From Chara braunii (taxonomy: Eukaryota; Streptophyta; Charophyceae; Charales; Characeae), in contig BFEA01000053.1 of the NCBI GenBank assembly GCA_003427395.1, positions 3,124,279 through 3,178,750 on the forward strand: 54,472 nt of DNA, read 5' to 3'. Below the pieces are notes generated by a model. The model saw only the letters and a program-made list of their open reading frames with translations. It was not told where the DNA came from and made no database searches. The position numbers and the translations under genes are program-made. This document shows, in pieces, positions 1-10,384 of this stretch; the first letter of the stretch is position 1, and every line of letters starts with the position of its first letter.

Positions 1-189
1 CCGCCATCACTGCCATCATTATCAGCACCGCCACCCCCACCGAAGTCCTGTGTTGCAGCATCCTCTCAGTCATTTGCATCTTCTTCCTCTTCCCCTACTT
101 CTTCCTCTACTTCCTCATCATCGACCTCAAAATCAACACACTCATGGTCAGATCGGTCGTCACGAAGGCCCTGTCGGTCGAGGTATCCG

Positions 190-1350
190 TTGTTAGATCG
201 ATCGTTACAGATGCCTCTTCGGCGGAGACGTTCCCCGTCTCCACAACAGCCTCCAAGACAGCGGCCTCGTTTGTCGTTGAATGGCATGATCACCACGGCC
301 CCTGCAGGGTTAGAGATCTGCTCCGACGACATGCTCGCAACCGTACGGAACGACATCGTCGCTTTCAATATACACTAGCGAGGAATAGTGCACATCGAGT
401 CCGATGCCCGCAATGTGGCGATGATTTCTTCAGTGCTGCAGGCTTATGAGTGCACCAGACACGAGGTGCAAATACTTGTGCAGCGTTTGCACAACTAGCA
501 GCCGCCCTAAGCACAAGTGAGGCTGATCAGCTTCCGATTCCCACATCTGGTCCACCCAGTTCTCACCCACCTGACCCGCCCCTCTCTCATCCACCTAGCC
601 CCATTCGCTCCCCTGCCCCAAATGACAATGGCCCGTCTCCTGATTACCTGACGGAGCCCCCGGTTGAAGATCATCTCTCTCCGGAGCACATACCGGAGCC
701 AATTGACAACGAGTCTCCACCGCCTGGGCAACCTGCAGAATCGAACGAGGATCCCCTTGCCGTAAACGGATCCCCCACACAACCTGCAGGATCAGACAAT
801 GTCATAGCGCTACAGCGAGGGCGCTGTGCGTACTATGCCATTAATGTATGTCTCCTTGCTTACAATTGTAATCCTTATACTGTTGCTAATTTCGTAGACG
901 TTGTTCGCTGAATAGAAGAAGAGCAGTGTGCCGTCTGCCCAGACAACGATAGCGCTGTGCCTGGGGTGAACATAGAAGTCCTGGCTATGGCATTTATGGG
1001 TAGGCGACTGCAATTCCAGCCTGCTCCGCAAAACCACCGAGCCAGGCACGGATCCGAATATTCGGGCATATATCTTATATCGTCCAGGTCACTTCAGTGC
1101 TCTTACCTTTGCAGATAATTCATGGACCCTATGGGACAATGGCGGTAGGGTGCACACAGTGGGAAATATTAACTCTTTCTATCACCAAATGTTGGGGGGT
1201 CACTCAGTCTGCCTCATCCATCAGGAACAGTATGTCGATGAACATTTGCAAGCACTGCACCCCCCGGAGAGCAATCCTGCTGATTCTACCACAAACAGCG
1301 AAAGGACCTCTCCACAGGATGATGGCTGTGCCCTCTGGAATGAAACATGA
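190..1350 (+). pseudogene. Broken ORF with Josephin-like cysteine peptidase domain
   Basis: This reading frame is interrupted by a TAG at 376, a stop near 909 and frameshifts near 500 and 1,020. The N-terminal ~100 codons (190-501) are of unknown family. A proline/serine-rich linker follows (about 520-790). The C-terminal part looks like a papain-fold deubiquitinase of the Josephin type: a Cys in GRCAYYAINVCLL (codon near 825), then IEEEQ, then a VNIEVLAMAF helix-like stretch, then GHFSALTF (His at 1,090) followed 15 residues later by an acid in LWDNGG, with a Trp at His+11. Ataxin-3 Josephin domains have the same Cys...His(+11 Trp, +15 Asn) spacing around the second half of the active site. 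Seen: motifs and spacing. Inferred: peptidase fold. It could be another papain-fold cysteine protease. It abuts a retroelement integrase, so it may be retroelement cargo or a host gene fragment. Confidence 0.45.
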
Positions 1351-2518
1351 CTGTATCGCTTATGTGCAAGGCTGTCAAGTTTGTCAGCAGAACAAGAGTT
1401 CCACACAGCCTCCGCCTGGTTTACTCAAACCTCTGCCTATTCCATCAGGTCCTGGAGACTCTGTGTCTATCGACTTCATAGACACTAAAATCAGGAGTAG
1501 AATTGGAAAAAGTCAAGTTATGGTTATGGTGGACAGGTTTAGCAAGTTTGTTGTGTTTGTTCCACTTCCTGTGAAAGTGAAGGCTGATGTGGTGATTAGG
1601 TAATTCTTTAATCATTGGGTGAAAGATTTTAGGCATCCCTTAACTATCGTAAGTGATAGGGATACACGGTTCATGAGTGAGCAGTGGCAGCAACTGATGA
1701 AAGTGTATGGGTCCAAATTGACTATGTCTTCAGGTAGACACCCTGAGACAAATGGACAGACTGAGCAGATGAACAAGCTGTTGCAGCAAGTGTTGCGCAT
1801 GTACATTCGACCAGATCAAATTGACTGGGATAAACATCTGCCAAAAGTTGCAAGTGCCTATAACAATTCTATGCATCTAGCTACATCTAGAACACCGACT
1901 GAACTGCATCTTGGATGGCGCCCACGTAGACCCATTGACTGTCTAAACCCTGATCAAGTACAGAGACTTCCACCAGGAACCAGGAAATTTGCTGTTCAGT
2001 ATCAGAAAGATCTGGAAAAAGTTAAAGAAAATATTAGCAAAGCACAGCATCAAATGATCGAGCAAGCTAACAAACACTGCAGACCCTCGCAATTTGCTGT
2101 AGGAGATTTGGTCTGGGTGAAGTCGAAAGAGTTCCTCCCTGAGGAAAATATTTCTCAGAAGTTATTACCTACCTATCGAGGACCCTGGCAGATACTTGAT
2201 GTGATGGGTGATGTAGATGGTCCTTCTTATGTTGTTGAGATTCCTCCGCATTTGCACACGTATCCGGTGTTCTGCGCTTCAAAGTCATTGCCTTGCATTA
2301 GTAATGATATGTTTCCATCACGCAGATCTATAATTTCCCCTGATATGGATGGTAAGTATGATGTGGATAGGATTGTTGGGGAAGATGTTTACAGATTGGG
2401 ATGCAGGGGTAGACCACAACGACAGTATAAGGTTAGATTTGCCTATCAAGAACCTTCAGAAGATCGCTGGTTTACAATAGATGAGCTAATCGAGACGGCA
2501 CCGCATATTGTGTCCTGA
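1340..2518 (+). pseudogene. pol: Ty3/gypsy integrase with chromodomain-like tail, one in-frame stop
   Basis: This is the C-terminal part of a gypsy polyprotein that would insert retroelement cDNA into chromatin. The frame enters in the H2C2 zinc finger (only the CQVCQQNK cysteines remain). It continues through the catalytic core with D in IDFIDT (codon 1,472), D in VSDRDTRF (1,655) and E in NGQTEQ (1,763), giving the canonical D-X35-E spacing. It then passes the GDLVWV/RGPW beta-barrel and ends with a chromodomain-like module (DVDRIVGED...YKVRF...EDRWFTIDELI). The only interruption is a TAA at 1,601; both sides are in the same frame. RT and RNase H are absent upstream, where the frame abuts the Josephin-like ORF. 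Its core and tail closely resemble the two minus-strand LTR-A elements in this window, so they belong to one lineage. It is non-functional as a polyprotein but little decayed. Confidence 0.9.
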
Positions 2519-3600
2519 AAGAGCTAAGAAAGGAGTTAACATAATAGACAGATAAAAATTGGTAATTTTCTCGGAGGACCTCGAAATTAGGCCGGCGGGA
2601 GTGAAAGGCCTTCCACGATTCAGACCCCCAATTTGGGTCATAGGGTCAGAGGCCCTGGTCAAGAAAGGCCGAATTCGTCAAATTCAGAAAAGCCACAGTC
2701 AGGTACCTCAGCAGTCCAGTCCAACAGGTACCCAGTAAACAGACACATCTCAGGGGCAAAAGTCACGTCCCATAATGAAAAGTCACATTGAAAAGTCACA
2801 TCCCACGAGTGAAAGGGCAGTCCCATAAGTAAGAGTCATGTCCCAGAGGCAGGAGTCACAATCCACAGTCAAACCCATATGCCAAACTCGAAAAGTCATG
2901 ACTCAAAGGCCCAAGCAGCAGCAGACCAATGGAAATTCGGGAAGGTTCCAGGCCTTGACATTCAGAAGCAGACAGGCCGTGGAACCCAGTCAGACCCAGG
3001 AAGCAGAGGCTGGCACGAGTTGAAGTGCAATCCAAGACTACAAAAGGACTGGCCAGCCTCCCATTCGGATCAGATTGCTCATTCGCAAGAAGAGTGGAAG
3101 TGCTGGTGCGCTTGTCCGCTGTAGTGAAAGGCAGAGCTCTGGAGCCAGAGTGTTGTGCTGGGGGNAGAGAGAGAGAGAGAGGAAGTTTAGCGCTGGCAGA
3201 GAGAAGGCAGCCATAGCTGCGCCAGTACAGAGTGTTAGTTAGACTTCAGATAGTTAGTAGGCTTATCAGTGGGTGTATTCACAGTAGATCCATGAGTAGT
3301 AGATAGTGAGTATGAATGCATGTAGGGAGAGAAGACACAGCGAAGTCATAGCTAGGGAGAAGACCAGCAAGGAGGAGAGATACATGAGAGAGAAGAGTGG
3401 TGGAGAAGAGATACTCACCCGAGAGCTTACGCCGGTTACTGGTTACCTTTGACATGCGTTGTTGTGCGTTGGTGACTTGGAACTCTTATTGCTCTTCTAA
3501 TATCTTGTTGGAATTCATAAGCTGCGCTACTTGGTTTTCATCTCTCTGGTCTACACATACATGTATGTGGTGTGAATATGTGCGCTCACTGGTGATGAAC
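2519..3600 (+). repeat. Probable 3' untranslated region and LTR of the integrase-bearing element
   Basis: No coding frame is supported. A purine run (AAGAAAGGAG, about 2,524-2,533) just after the integrase stop would serve as a polypurine tract. The following kilobase has LTR-like features: a short repeated motif near its start, a purine microsatellite with an N at 3,165, and GC-poor 3' sequence. The second LTR is not in the window, so its ends cannot be set. The candidate start TTAACA is not a canonical TG. Confidence 0.35.
2758..2868 (+). promoter_or_regulatory. Degenerate AAAAGTCACRTCCCA motif array
   Basis: Five to six imperfect copies of a roughly 13-20 bp motif (AAAAGTCACGTCCCA, AAAAGTCACATCCCA, AAGAGTCATGTCCCA, AGGAGTCACAATCCA) follow each other at irregular spacing. 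Several contain a GTCACGTC/bZIP-like core. The position in a probable U3 suggests tandem enhancer elements; that role is inferred. Confidence 0.4.
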
Positions 3601-3609
3601 TAAGAGGTT

Positions 3610-4726
3610 CATTGCAACCAATGCAGACCGCCAGCATACACCAGGTACGTTCTCTCTCCTCTCACATCGGCCCTTGACTTCCCACAGTGTGCAGCCCCGA
3701 CACCCAAGGACCACCATCGCCTCACCTGCCTCCGCTGAGCAAGCCCGCTTATGGCTGCTCAGCGCCCGCTGCACCAGCAGCGCCCGTGCTGCGCCTCTTC
3801 CTGCCCTTGGCCTACGAGCGTGGCCTCCAGCGCTCAAACCAGCAGCACTGCCCCCAACAAGCACACGGCCAGAATGAGCTCTGGCTGCCGTGCGCACTTT
3901 CCTTTATGGAAAGTGAGCTCTGCTTTGTCGAGCTCTGGGCCTCGCTGGACGAGTTTCCAGTAGCTTCCAGTCCGGCCCCAGTGTCTGCGCCCCGGCCCTC
4001 AGTTGCTGTTATGGGCCTGGGCCCTTCACAGTTGGGCATGCCCAGGTAGCCCATGAGGCTACAAGTGTTTGCCGCAATCTCATTGGCTGCTGGGCAGTGT
4101 GTGATGAAGATGCTGCATTCTCATTGGTCCGTGTCCGTTCTGTGATGTGTCGGCCTCTGGTGGCTCACGCCCAGGGCCTCAACTGTATGTGCCCTGGGCT
4201 CAACTACCTCTCGAGCTGCTGCTTCCGGAACAAGCCAGGGAAAGGCTCACGTTACCCTGCAACCAACTGGCGTGCTGCAACTGTCTGATACCCTACATGC
4301 AGAATTGACAAAAATAGGCCTCTCGTAAATATTATGGCCCGCGTTCACTTAGGGCGGGCACAAGTTTGTACGGGGCCTCAGCCGAGATATGGGGTGAGCC
4401 CTAGAAGGGCCACTGCGCAGATTCAGGCCCACATATAGATTCCAACAGCCCTTTAGCATGATCACACTGCCCTGTACCCAGGCCTTGGCACATATTAGCA
4501 GGCCCGCCTGCACTTAGGGCGGGCACAAGTCTGTACGGGGCCTCAGCCGAGATATGGGGTGAGCCCTAGAAGGGCCACTGTGCAGATTCAGGCCCGCATA
4601 TAGATTCCAACAGCCCTTTAGCGTGATCACACTGGCCTGTACCCAGGCCTTGGCACATATTAGCAGGCCCGCCTGCACTTAGGGCCGGCAAGACCTTTTC
4701 CAACACTGCCGAGGGCTCAAATCCTC
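3610..4726 (-). repeat. LTR-A family, solo or truncated copy
   Basis: This copy shares ordered blocks with the regions at 6,006-6,793, 33,317-34,261 and 37,243-38,187. The blocks include CAGGTACGT near the left, a TTTATGGAAAGTG block, CCAGTAGCTTCC, GGGCCTGGGCCCTTCACAG, CACTTAGGGCGGGCAC and a right end TCAAATCCTCGCC. In the other copies the right end adjoins a minus-strand polypurine tract, which fixes the LTR orientation as minus. Here no polypurine tract or integrase follows, so it is a solo or truncated LTR. The left edge is approximate. Confidence 0.6.
4346..4690. repeat. 165-bp tandem duplication inside LTR-A
   Basis: Two nearly identical 165-bp units start at 4,346 and 4,511 (both CACTTAGGGCGGGCACAAG) and a third start appears at 4,676. 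The other three LTR-A copies have the corresponding CACTTAGGGC block only once, so the expansion is private to this copy. Confidence 0.85.
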
Positions 4727-4749
4727 GCCGTTGTGGTAAACAGACCCGA

Positions 4750-5320
4750 AAACCTCACACCCTCCAGGAACTGTGTTGCCAAGGTCCTTTTGCCCCTCCA
4801 TCTGTATTCATCCTCGCTCCCTCCCTTAGCCTCTCCCTCTCTCTGCACCCTGTCTGTCTGTCTACTCCTCTGTCCATTGCTCTGCCCACCCATATACAGC
4901 ATGTCTCGATCCCTGCTGTCCACTTTCATTTTCTATGCCCTTAGTCCCTCTGTCCTTCCCTCCATACCTCCACCCATTCCACCGTCTGGAATTCTTCCAT
5001 CCCTCTGTCTGCCTTTCCTTCCTCCCTCCCTCCCTCCCTCCCTCCCTTTGTTCACCCATCTATCCCTCTCTCTGCCCATCTATCCTTTCATCAGTTCATT
5101 TATACCATTTGCTCTCCATTCAATTGTCACATCCTTCAAGTTATCAGCCTGTCTGTCCATCCAACCGTCCCTCCATCTGTCAGCCTGCCCCTTTGCCTGG
5201 TTCGTCACTCTGGTTGTCCTTCTGATGACTCCTCTCTATGTCCCTAGTTGTGTCTGCGCACAAATCTGTCCGACTGTCCATCCATCCATTTATTCAATGT
5301 TTACCCATGGCCATGGAGGC
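4750..5320. repeat. Pyrimidine-rich low-complexity tract
   Basis: Imperfect CCTCCCT/TGTCTGTC/CCATC repeats on the + strand, including a run of (CCCT)n near 5,025-5,046. A long open frame here is a by-product of the composition. Confidence 0.75.
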
Positions 5321-5339
5321 AGCGGCCCGACGTCTTGAA

Positions 5340-6005
5340 GTCTACCCTCAGAGTAGGAAACCAGAGACCATCTGCAGATTCGTAGATTGACCTGAACTTG
5401 AAAGTTCATAGCGTCAAAAACCTGTTGTCTTGAAGCGGTCCTCTGAAGGGGAAAGCTACAGTTGGAAAAGAAGGCCCAGGTGCTTCCGGTACGCATGGGC
5501 AGAAAGTTGCCATTTTAGAGTTGTGCACCTTGTAGGCCAACCCTTTCTCAGCCTGAGTTGCAATCATGGTTACGCCGTCACACTTTGCATATCCTTGTGG
5601 GATGTCCGATTTCAGGACTTCTAGACAGTTTTCCCACTTAAGACAGCGATTTCTGTGTTTCCATTTCTCTCAGAGTTCTAAATCAAGACAGGTTTTCTAC
5701 CAGAAATTTCTGCAGTTGTCCTACCAACTCTCCAAAAAACGGGCTTTCACACTGTGTTGACAAGGAGGGCTAACTGTGTATCTTTATGCCTCATCAATTT
5801 TATGATAGTTCAATTTTCAACTTTCAACGTTCAGACCCTTCAAAGTGCAAGGAAAATGAGCAATAGCGAAATGACAGAAATACAGATTGCAAATTCACAT
5901 TGAAAGCCGGATAGTCGATCACTGTCCAGAAAGCCGAAATGTACTGAAATGACACCAAAGGAGAACCAAAGCAGCGAACTCAATTATCAATGAAAGCAAG
6001 TTCTC
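5340..6005. other. No recognisable feature
   Basis: I find no coding frame with family motifs, no repeat shared with the rest of the window and no RNA gene. It is the left flank of the LTR-A copy that ends element B. Confidence 0.5.
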
Positions 6006-6793
6006 GCCATCACCAGATATGCGACCGAAGCTCTGCATCCTATTGGCGCTCAGTGCCCAGACTACGTTCTACAGCTACTATCCCATACTACCAAATGACG
6101 ATGCAACCCGTTGATGTCAGCAGCAGTGACCCAATGAAAGTAGATGTCGACCATGTAGACCGTCGCCCAGACCAGGTCCTCATTTCTCGCTCTCTCATCA
6201 CCCTCGACTTCTCACCCACGTGTTCCCCATACACGAAGACCACCACCACCTCCGTTGACCTTCCAAACCGAGCCCGGCTATGGATGGGTTGGTTATGGCG
6301 CTGCCCTCAGCGCCCTACTTCCCTTGCGCCCGTGCACGCACGAGCGCTGCCGGCTGCACAAGCAAGTGCCCGAATGCCCTCTCCCTGGCGACCTTTCCTA
6401 TATGGAAAGTGCTCGACCAGTTTGCTGCTGGGCTGGGTCGCGTGTGTGCCCTGTAGCTTCGTGTTGGGCCAAAGTGTTTGCGCCCAGGCCAGTTCAGACA
6501 GTGGCATGGGACCGAATTGGTTAGGCATGCCCAACCACCCAGGCACAAACGTGCGGTGCTCCTTGCTTTCACCACGTCATTGGAAGAGCCTGGAAGCTCA
6601 CGGATATTTCAGATTCTCACGAGCAAGGAGGATGTAACCAACTGCCGTGTGGCAACTGCCTGGTGCCCACCAAGATTTGCAAAAGCGACGAATTAAGGGC
6701 TCATTGGAAATCACGGGCCCGCCTTCACTTAGGGCAGGCACGCATCTGTTGCTGGGGCCTTATGCAGGTATGCCGAGGGGTAAAATCCTCACA
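6006..6793 (-). repeat. 3' LTR of element B (LTR-A family)
   Basis: Homologous block by block to the LTRs at 33.3 and 37.2 kb (TTGGCGCTCAGTGCCCA, CCTATATGGAAAG, GCCCGCCTTCACTTAGGGC). On the minus strand it starts TGTGAGGATTTTA right after a purine tract, as a 3' LTR should. The distal end is approximate because the sequence there is diverged. Confidence 0.65.
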
Positions 6794-6814
6794 CTCCCTC
6801 CTTTACTTTGATAG
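6794..6814 (-). promoter_or_regulatory. Polypurine tract of element B
   Basis: The minus strand reads AAAGTAAAGGAGGGAG directly before the LTR start TGTGAGG. The related copy at 34.26 kb has AAGGGGGATGGAA in the same place. It would prime plus-strand DNA synthesis in reverse transcription. Confidence 0.65.
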
Positions 6815-6830
6815 TCCCCTTAGAAGTCCT

Positions 6831-7824
6831 TGCAATACCCCGCTCATATATGGCTATGTCGACGGCCAAGGGGGCCACCCGCAGGCCACAAAATCGGCCT
6901 TAGGCCCGACGTCGGCTGAGGGGCACAAAACCGCTGAAATGTGGGTGCCCGACAATTGACCAAAGTCAACTGCCTGTCAAGTGGCACTGATCAAAAACAC
7001 ACACTTGGTGGTATGCAGGTATCCAGACAGCATTCGGTCCAAGTGGAAGTCTGTAACTGTAGGAGATCCAGGTCGTCGGCTGTGAGTCAATCTTAGCCTC
7101 CATGGGTGAGGGGCGAGAGGCAGGGCAACCTCGTCAACACTACTTATTGACCCTGCCCCTGGGAGTCAACATTCAGTTTTGCCTTGCTGACTTGACGCTG
7201 GCTTGACGCTGGCTAGACGTTGGTGCGACGACGACGACATGAGACTGCTGATTTCGTGTGCTGGTGCCTCTCTTCTCTTTGTGCCAGCTGTATTCTGGAT
7301 TGCTCACGTGGCGCATGCCATGCTGTCTTCGACATTGCTGGCGTGGCGCATGCCATGCTGTCTTTTGAGTGCTGACGTGGCGCATGCCACACTGTCTTCA
7401 TTGCTGATTGGGACGCGACAAGGAGGGAGATCGGGATATGTGGGTTGATTGAGTGAGAGAGGGAGGAGACTTACCTGTTGCCGATGCCGACATTGCGCGG
7501 TGCTGTGACGTCTTCATGGGAGAACTGTGCTTACGTGGCACATCGTTGTGATCAGATCTTGTTGGGCTCGTTCTGGGACACTGTCTGCTAACGAGGAGGA
7601 GGGGGAATGCTCGAAGAAGGAGAGGGGAACGAGGGGCTTCTATCTACGTGGGCATTTATAGATACTCGCTTCCACCCTCTATTATCCCCCTCTCCTCCTT
7701 TGTCCTCTAGTTACGAGACATTGTATCATAGATCACATTTCATGATTATTGGAGACATTGATCAGCGCTGAGTTATCTTGTATTTCGACACTTGACGAGT
7801 TTCCTCCAGACTGGATTCATTACA
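6831..7824 (+). repeat. 5' LTR of the non-autonomous element
   Basis: TG...CA-bounded repeat matching 10,385-11,407 almost throughout. It contains TTGACGCTGGC repeats (about 7,193-7,222) and three 33-47 bp units with TGACGTGGCGCATGCCA (7,305-7,400); the right LTR has only two of these units. A PBS follows four bases after its end. Confidence 0.9.
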
Positions 7825-7827
7825 ATT

Positions 7828-7839
7828 TGGTATCAGAGC
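7828..7839 (+). promoter_or_regulatory. Primer-binding site, initiator-Met tRNA type
   Basis: TGGTATCAGAGC lies three bases beyond the 5' LTR. It equals the classical plant LTR-element PBS complementary to the 3' end of initiator tRNA-Met, up to the last base or two. Confidence 0.85.
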
Positions 7840-8110
7840 TTACCTTCTTCATCGCGATCTGCTGTTGCGCACCATCGTGCGCCTGGTAAGTGTGGGAGGT
7901 GCCACGTTTTGGTTGAATCGCGTCTATAGACGCGCGCGATTTTTATCGCGGACTAGACATTGAAGCACGCGTGCACACCTACCTGTTGAAGATGATGACG
8001 TGGACTAAAGACGGCGACAGTGCTGATGTGGCGCATTGTTGCTGACATGGCAATCAGATACCGGCGAGAGCATCGTTGGTTGCGGCGCTGACGTGGCGCT
8101 GGATGATCGT

Positions 8111-8111
<1 letters not shown>

Positions 8112-8193
<82 letters not shown>

Positions 8194-8194
8194 N

Positions 8195-8280
<86 letters not shown>
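8112..8280. repeat. (AG)n microsatellite with an unresolved base
   Basis: About 169 bp of uninterrupted AG dinucleotides with an N at 8,194. The N suggests the assembled length is not reliable. Confidence 0.95.
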
Positions 8281-8284
<4 letters not shown>

Positions 8285-9123
8285 AGAGATGGACTGCTGA
8301 CGTGGCATTGGAGCGATGCCTACGTGGCAAAGCGCGAGGGTGCTGACATGGCATGCAGGTATTGGCAGGATATTGTCTGACTTGGCACTTACCTGTGTCG
8401 CGACTTACCTGCTAACATGGCGCGCCATACCCCAGCGGTACCTTCGATTTGACATGGCATACCAGTGGTGCATGAGCTGGCAGATGGTGCATCGTTGACG
8501 TGGCACCCTTCTTGAAGGCCTTGATTGGGGATTGACGTTGACAAAACACATGGCAGTGGTTGTGCGCTGCCATTGGTGAGAGATTGATACTTGCACTTGT
8601 GTGTCCTGGCGGGCGGTACAACATCACTGTAGTGCCACGCGTTGGCCCTTGTGCCTGGTTGCATTGGCATTCGCAGAAGGACAGTTGAAGAGGATGAGTT
8701 GCTGACATCTTGATTGATTGTTGTTTTGTTGGTTGACTCTTCTCACCGTGGGCTGTTATGTGGATGTCTGCTACTCACCTGTGTTGTTGTTGTCTTGATC
8801 ACACTGGTTGTGGTTGCGGTACTTGTACATTCTCGTTAGAACATCATCAGAAAGTTAGATAGCAGAATTAGAGGTCGAAGTAATTGAAAATTTGTTCCTT
8901 ATTTATTTTGTTTATTATTTTTTGTTTTAGGAAATTTGAAATTAATTGAGCGTGGCCATGGAATTGATTACTGTTATCTGATTATTTATTGTGCGGCATT
9001 CACACATTGGGGACCATGACGTACCTCTGGAAATTTTTGAGTGCCTCCATTCTCACGAGATACATACCTCTCTTCTTCTTCCCTATCCCTCTCACAGTCT
9101 ATGCGGATGAAGAAGAGGGGGAG

Positions 9124-9791
9124 ATGAGAACCTGTGGCCAGATAGAAGCGAGAAGGCAAACAATGTTGGGCCTTCTCAACCAGCTGCTCGGTGAGATAGA
9201 TGGAGCTGGACCAGAAGCTGAACAGCACGTTCACGGTCAGTTCGATTTGCGTTCCGCAGGAACTGAACTAAGCACCGTTGAAACTGATGTGCAGATGTTG
9301 GAAACCAGTAGACGAGTTCAACAACTCATCACAGATGGTCGAACAACCCTTGATCGATATGTCGTTGAGCAGTTGGAAAGGATGGGCCAAAGGAGAACCA
9401 CCGAAGAAAAGGAAGGAGGAGAAAGAAAAGAGGAACCAGAATTGTCTGAAAAAATAATGGAGGGAACAATCAGACAATTACAAGATGCATTGAATGCGGA
9501 GAAAATGAAGATGGAAGAATACCAGAGGAAGAAGAAGGAAAAGGAACAGCAAGATAGGAAGGTTGAGGAAATCCGACAACGATTTCATTTTGAAGGAACA
9601 AATATTGACTTGGCATCCATTTTGAGTAATATGATGGCTTACCTTGCTCACCTTGAATTGAAAATAGATAATGTCACCGAGAGGAGTGGCGGGACCGGAT
9701 GAACAACATGCAGTGTCTCAAGTGTGGAACTGCAGGACATATCATTGCATGGTGCCCACTCATCTGGAACCCCAAAGGGAGCAGCCAGTAG
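9124..9791 (+). pseudogene. gag: Gag-like coiled coil plus CCHC zinc knuckle, frameshifted
   Basis: Gag forms the virus-like particle and binds element RNA. The frame open from 8,989 carries a charged helical region (ATG at 9,124; QMLETSRRVQQL, a Glu/Lys-rich segment about 9,400-9,570, then DLASILSNMMAYLAHLELKI) and ends at a TGA at 9,700. The zinc knuckle C-L-K-C-X4-H-X4-C (Cys 9,714 and 9,723, His 9,738, Cys 9,753) is perfect but in another frame, ending at a TAG at 9,789. So one frameshift separates capsid-like and knuckle parts. The acidic/basic coiled coil resembles the gag at 28.1-29.0 kb in style only. Confidence 0.7.
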
Positions 9792-10345
9792 GAGTAACAT
9801 TTGCTCTTACTGAGTTGAAGGGTTTAGTTGAAGGTAAGGCACCTATAACCCCTTTCAACCCCTCAACTCGCATGGCAGAGGATGCCTCTTCTTCGGCCCA
9901 TCGTCTGGAACACCCTAACATTGTCTTATTTTCTGTCTCTCTGGACGATTCCCTTGACAAACTTGGAAATGAACTAATTGCTTTAAGAAGTTCGTGGGCT
10001 AAGAAAGTGAAGTCTAAGGGTGAACTTATGATCGCAGACATTGAGGTTGCACGTACACGAATAGGTGCTCTGTTAGACCCAGGATCGACACGGTCCTACA
10101 TCTCAGAGAAGGCAATACGGAAGTTGCATCTGAGAATGAAGGTAAAAAACTTACCTAGACCTATCACGTCTATGTTGGCTCACAAGAGCACGATCACTGT
10201 CTCTCAATTTGTTGATGGTGTAAAATGTTATTTTTGTACTAAGGAAGGTAAATGAATCTTGCATGAAGTAATATTTCTTGGTTGAAAAGAACTTGCCCGT
10301 CGACATGATTTTGGGAGTGCATATGAGCGTGGATTAAAAGAAACT
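9792..10345 (+). pseudogene. Retropepsin-like protease remnant
   Basis: In a frame open from 9,671 to 10,255, the motif IGALLDPGSTRSYIS (Asp codon at 10,076) sits where gypsy retropepsins have (L/I)(L/I)D-S/T-G-A/S. It is followed by a plausible flap region and, after a stop at 10,253 and a frame change, VDMILGVHM (about 10,297-10,330). This matches the conserved ILG segment near the C-terminus of retropepsins. The residue after the catalytic Asp is Pro instead of Ser/Thr, so activity is doubtful. Upstream residues (about 9,790-10,020) are a linker with no motif. The reading frame then runs into the 3' LTR at 10,385 with no RT. Confidence 0.6.
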
Positions 10346-10384
10346 TACGTATTGCTGCGATGGAACTCGAAATTCAGGCTGGAA

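Larger units (their letters stand above)
7300..8520 (+). promoter_or_regulatory. Array of about 16 GCTGACRTGGC motifs across U3 and leader
   Basis: Copies of a 10-11 bp motif, consensus GCTGACGTGGC or GCTGACATGGC, occur near 7,305, 7,340, 7,373, 7,530, 7,995, 8,024, 8,041, 8,086, 8,297, 8,318, 8,342, 8,378, 8,411, 8,449, 8,493 and 8,541, with unrelated sequence between them. The TGACGTGGC core matches plant bZIP (G-box/C-box/as-1-like) sites. Regulatory use is inferred. Confidence 0.6.

Noticed and set aside
3687-4049. Open frames of 70-120 codons on both strands
   Set aside because: They lie inside LTR-A and are not preserved in the other three copies; GC-rich composition explains them.
4733-5338. 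201-codon open frame
   Set aside because: Pyrimidine-rich simple sequence gives Pro/Ser/Leu-rich reading frames on this strand; no domain or motif.
8076-8300. Long open frames of alternating Arg-Glu or Ser-Leu
   Set aside because: They are translations of the (AG)n microsatellite and contain an N.
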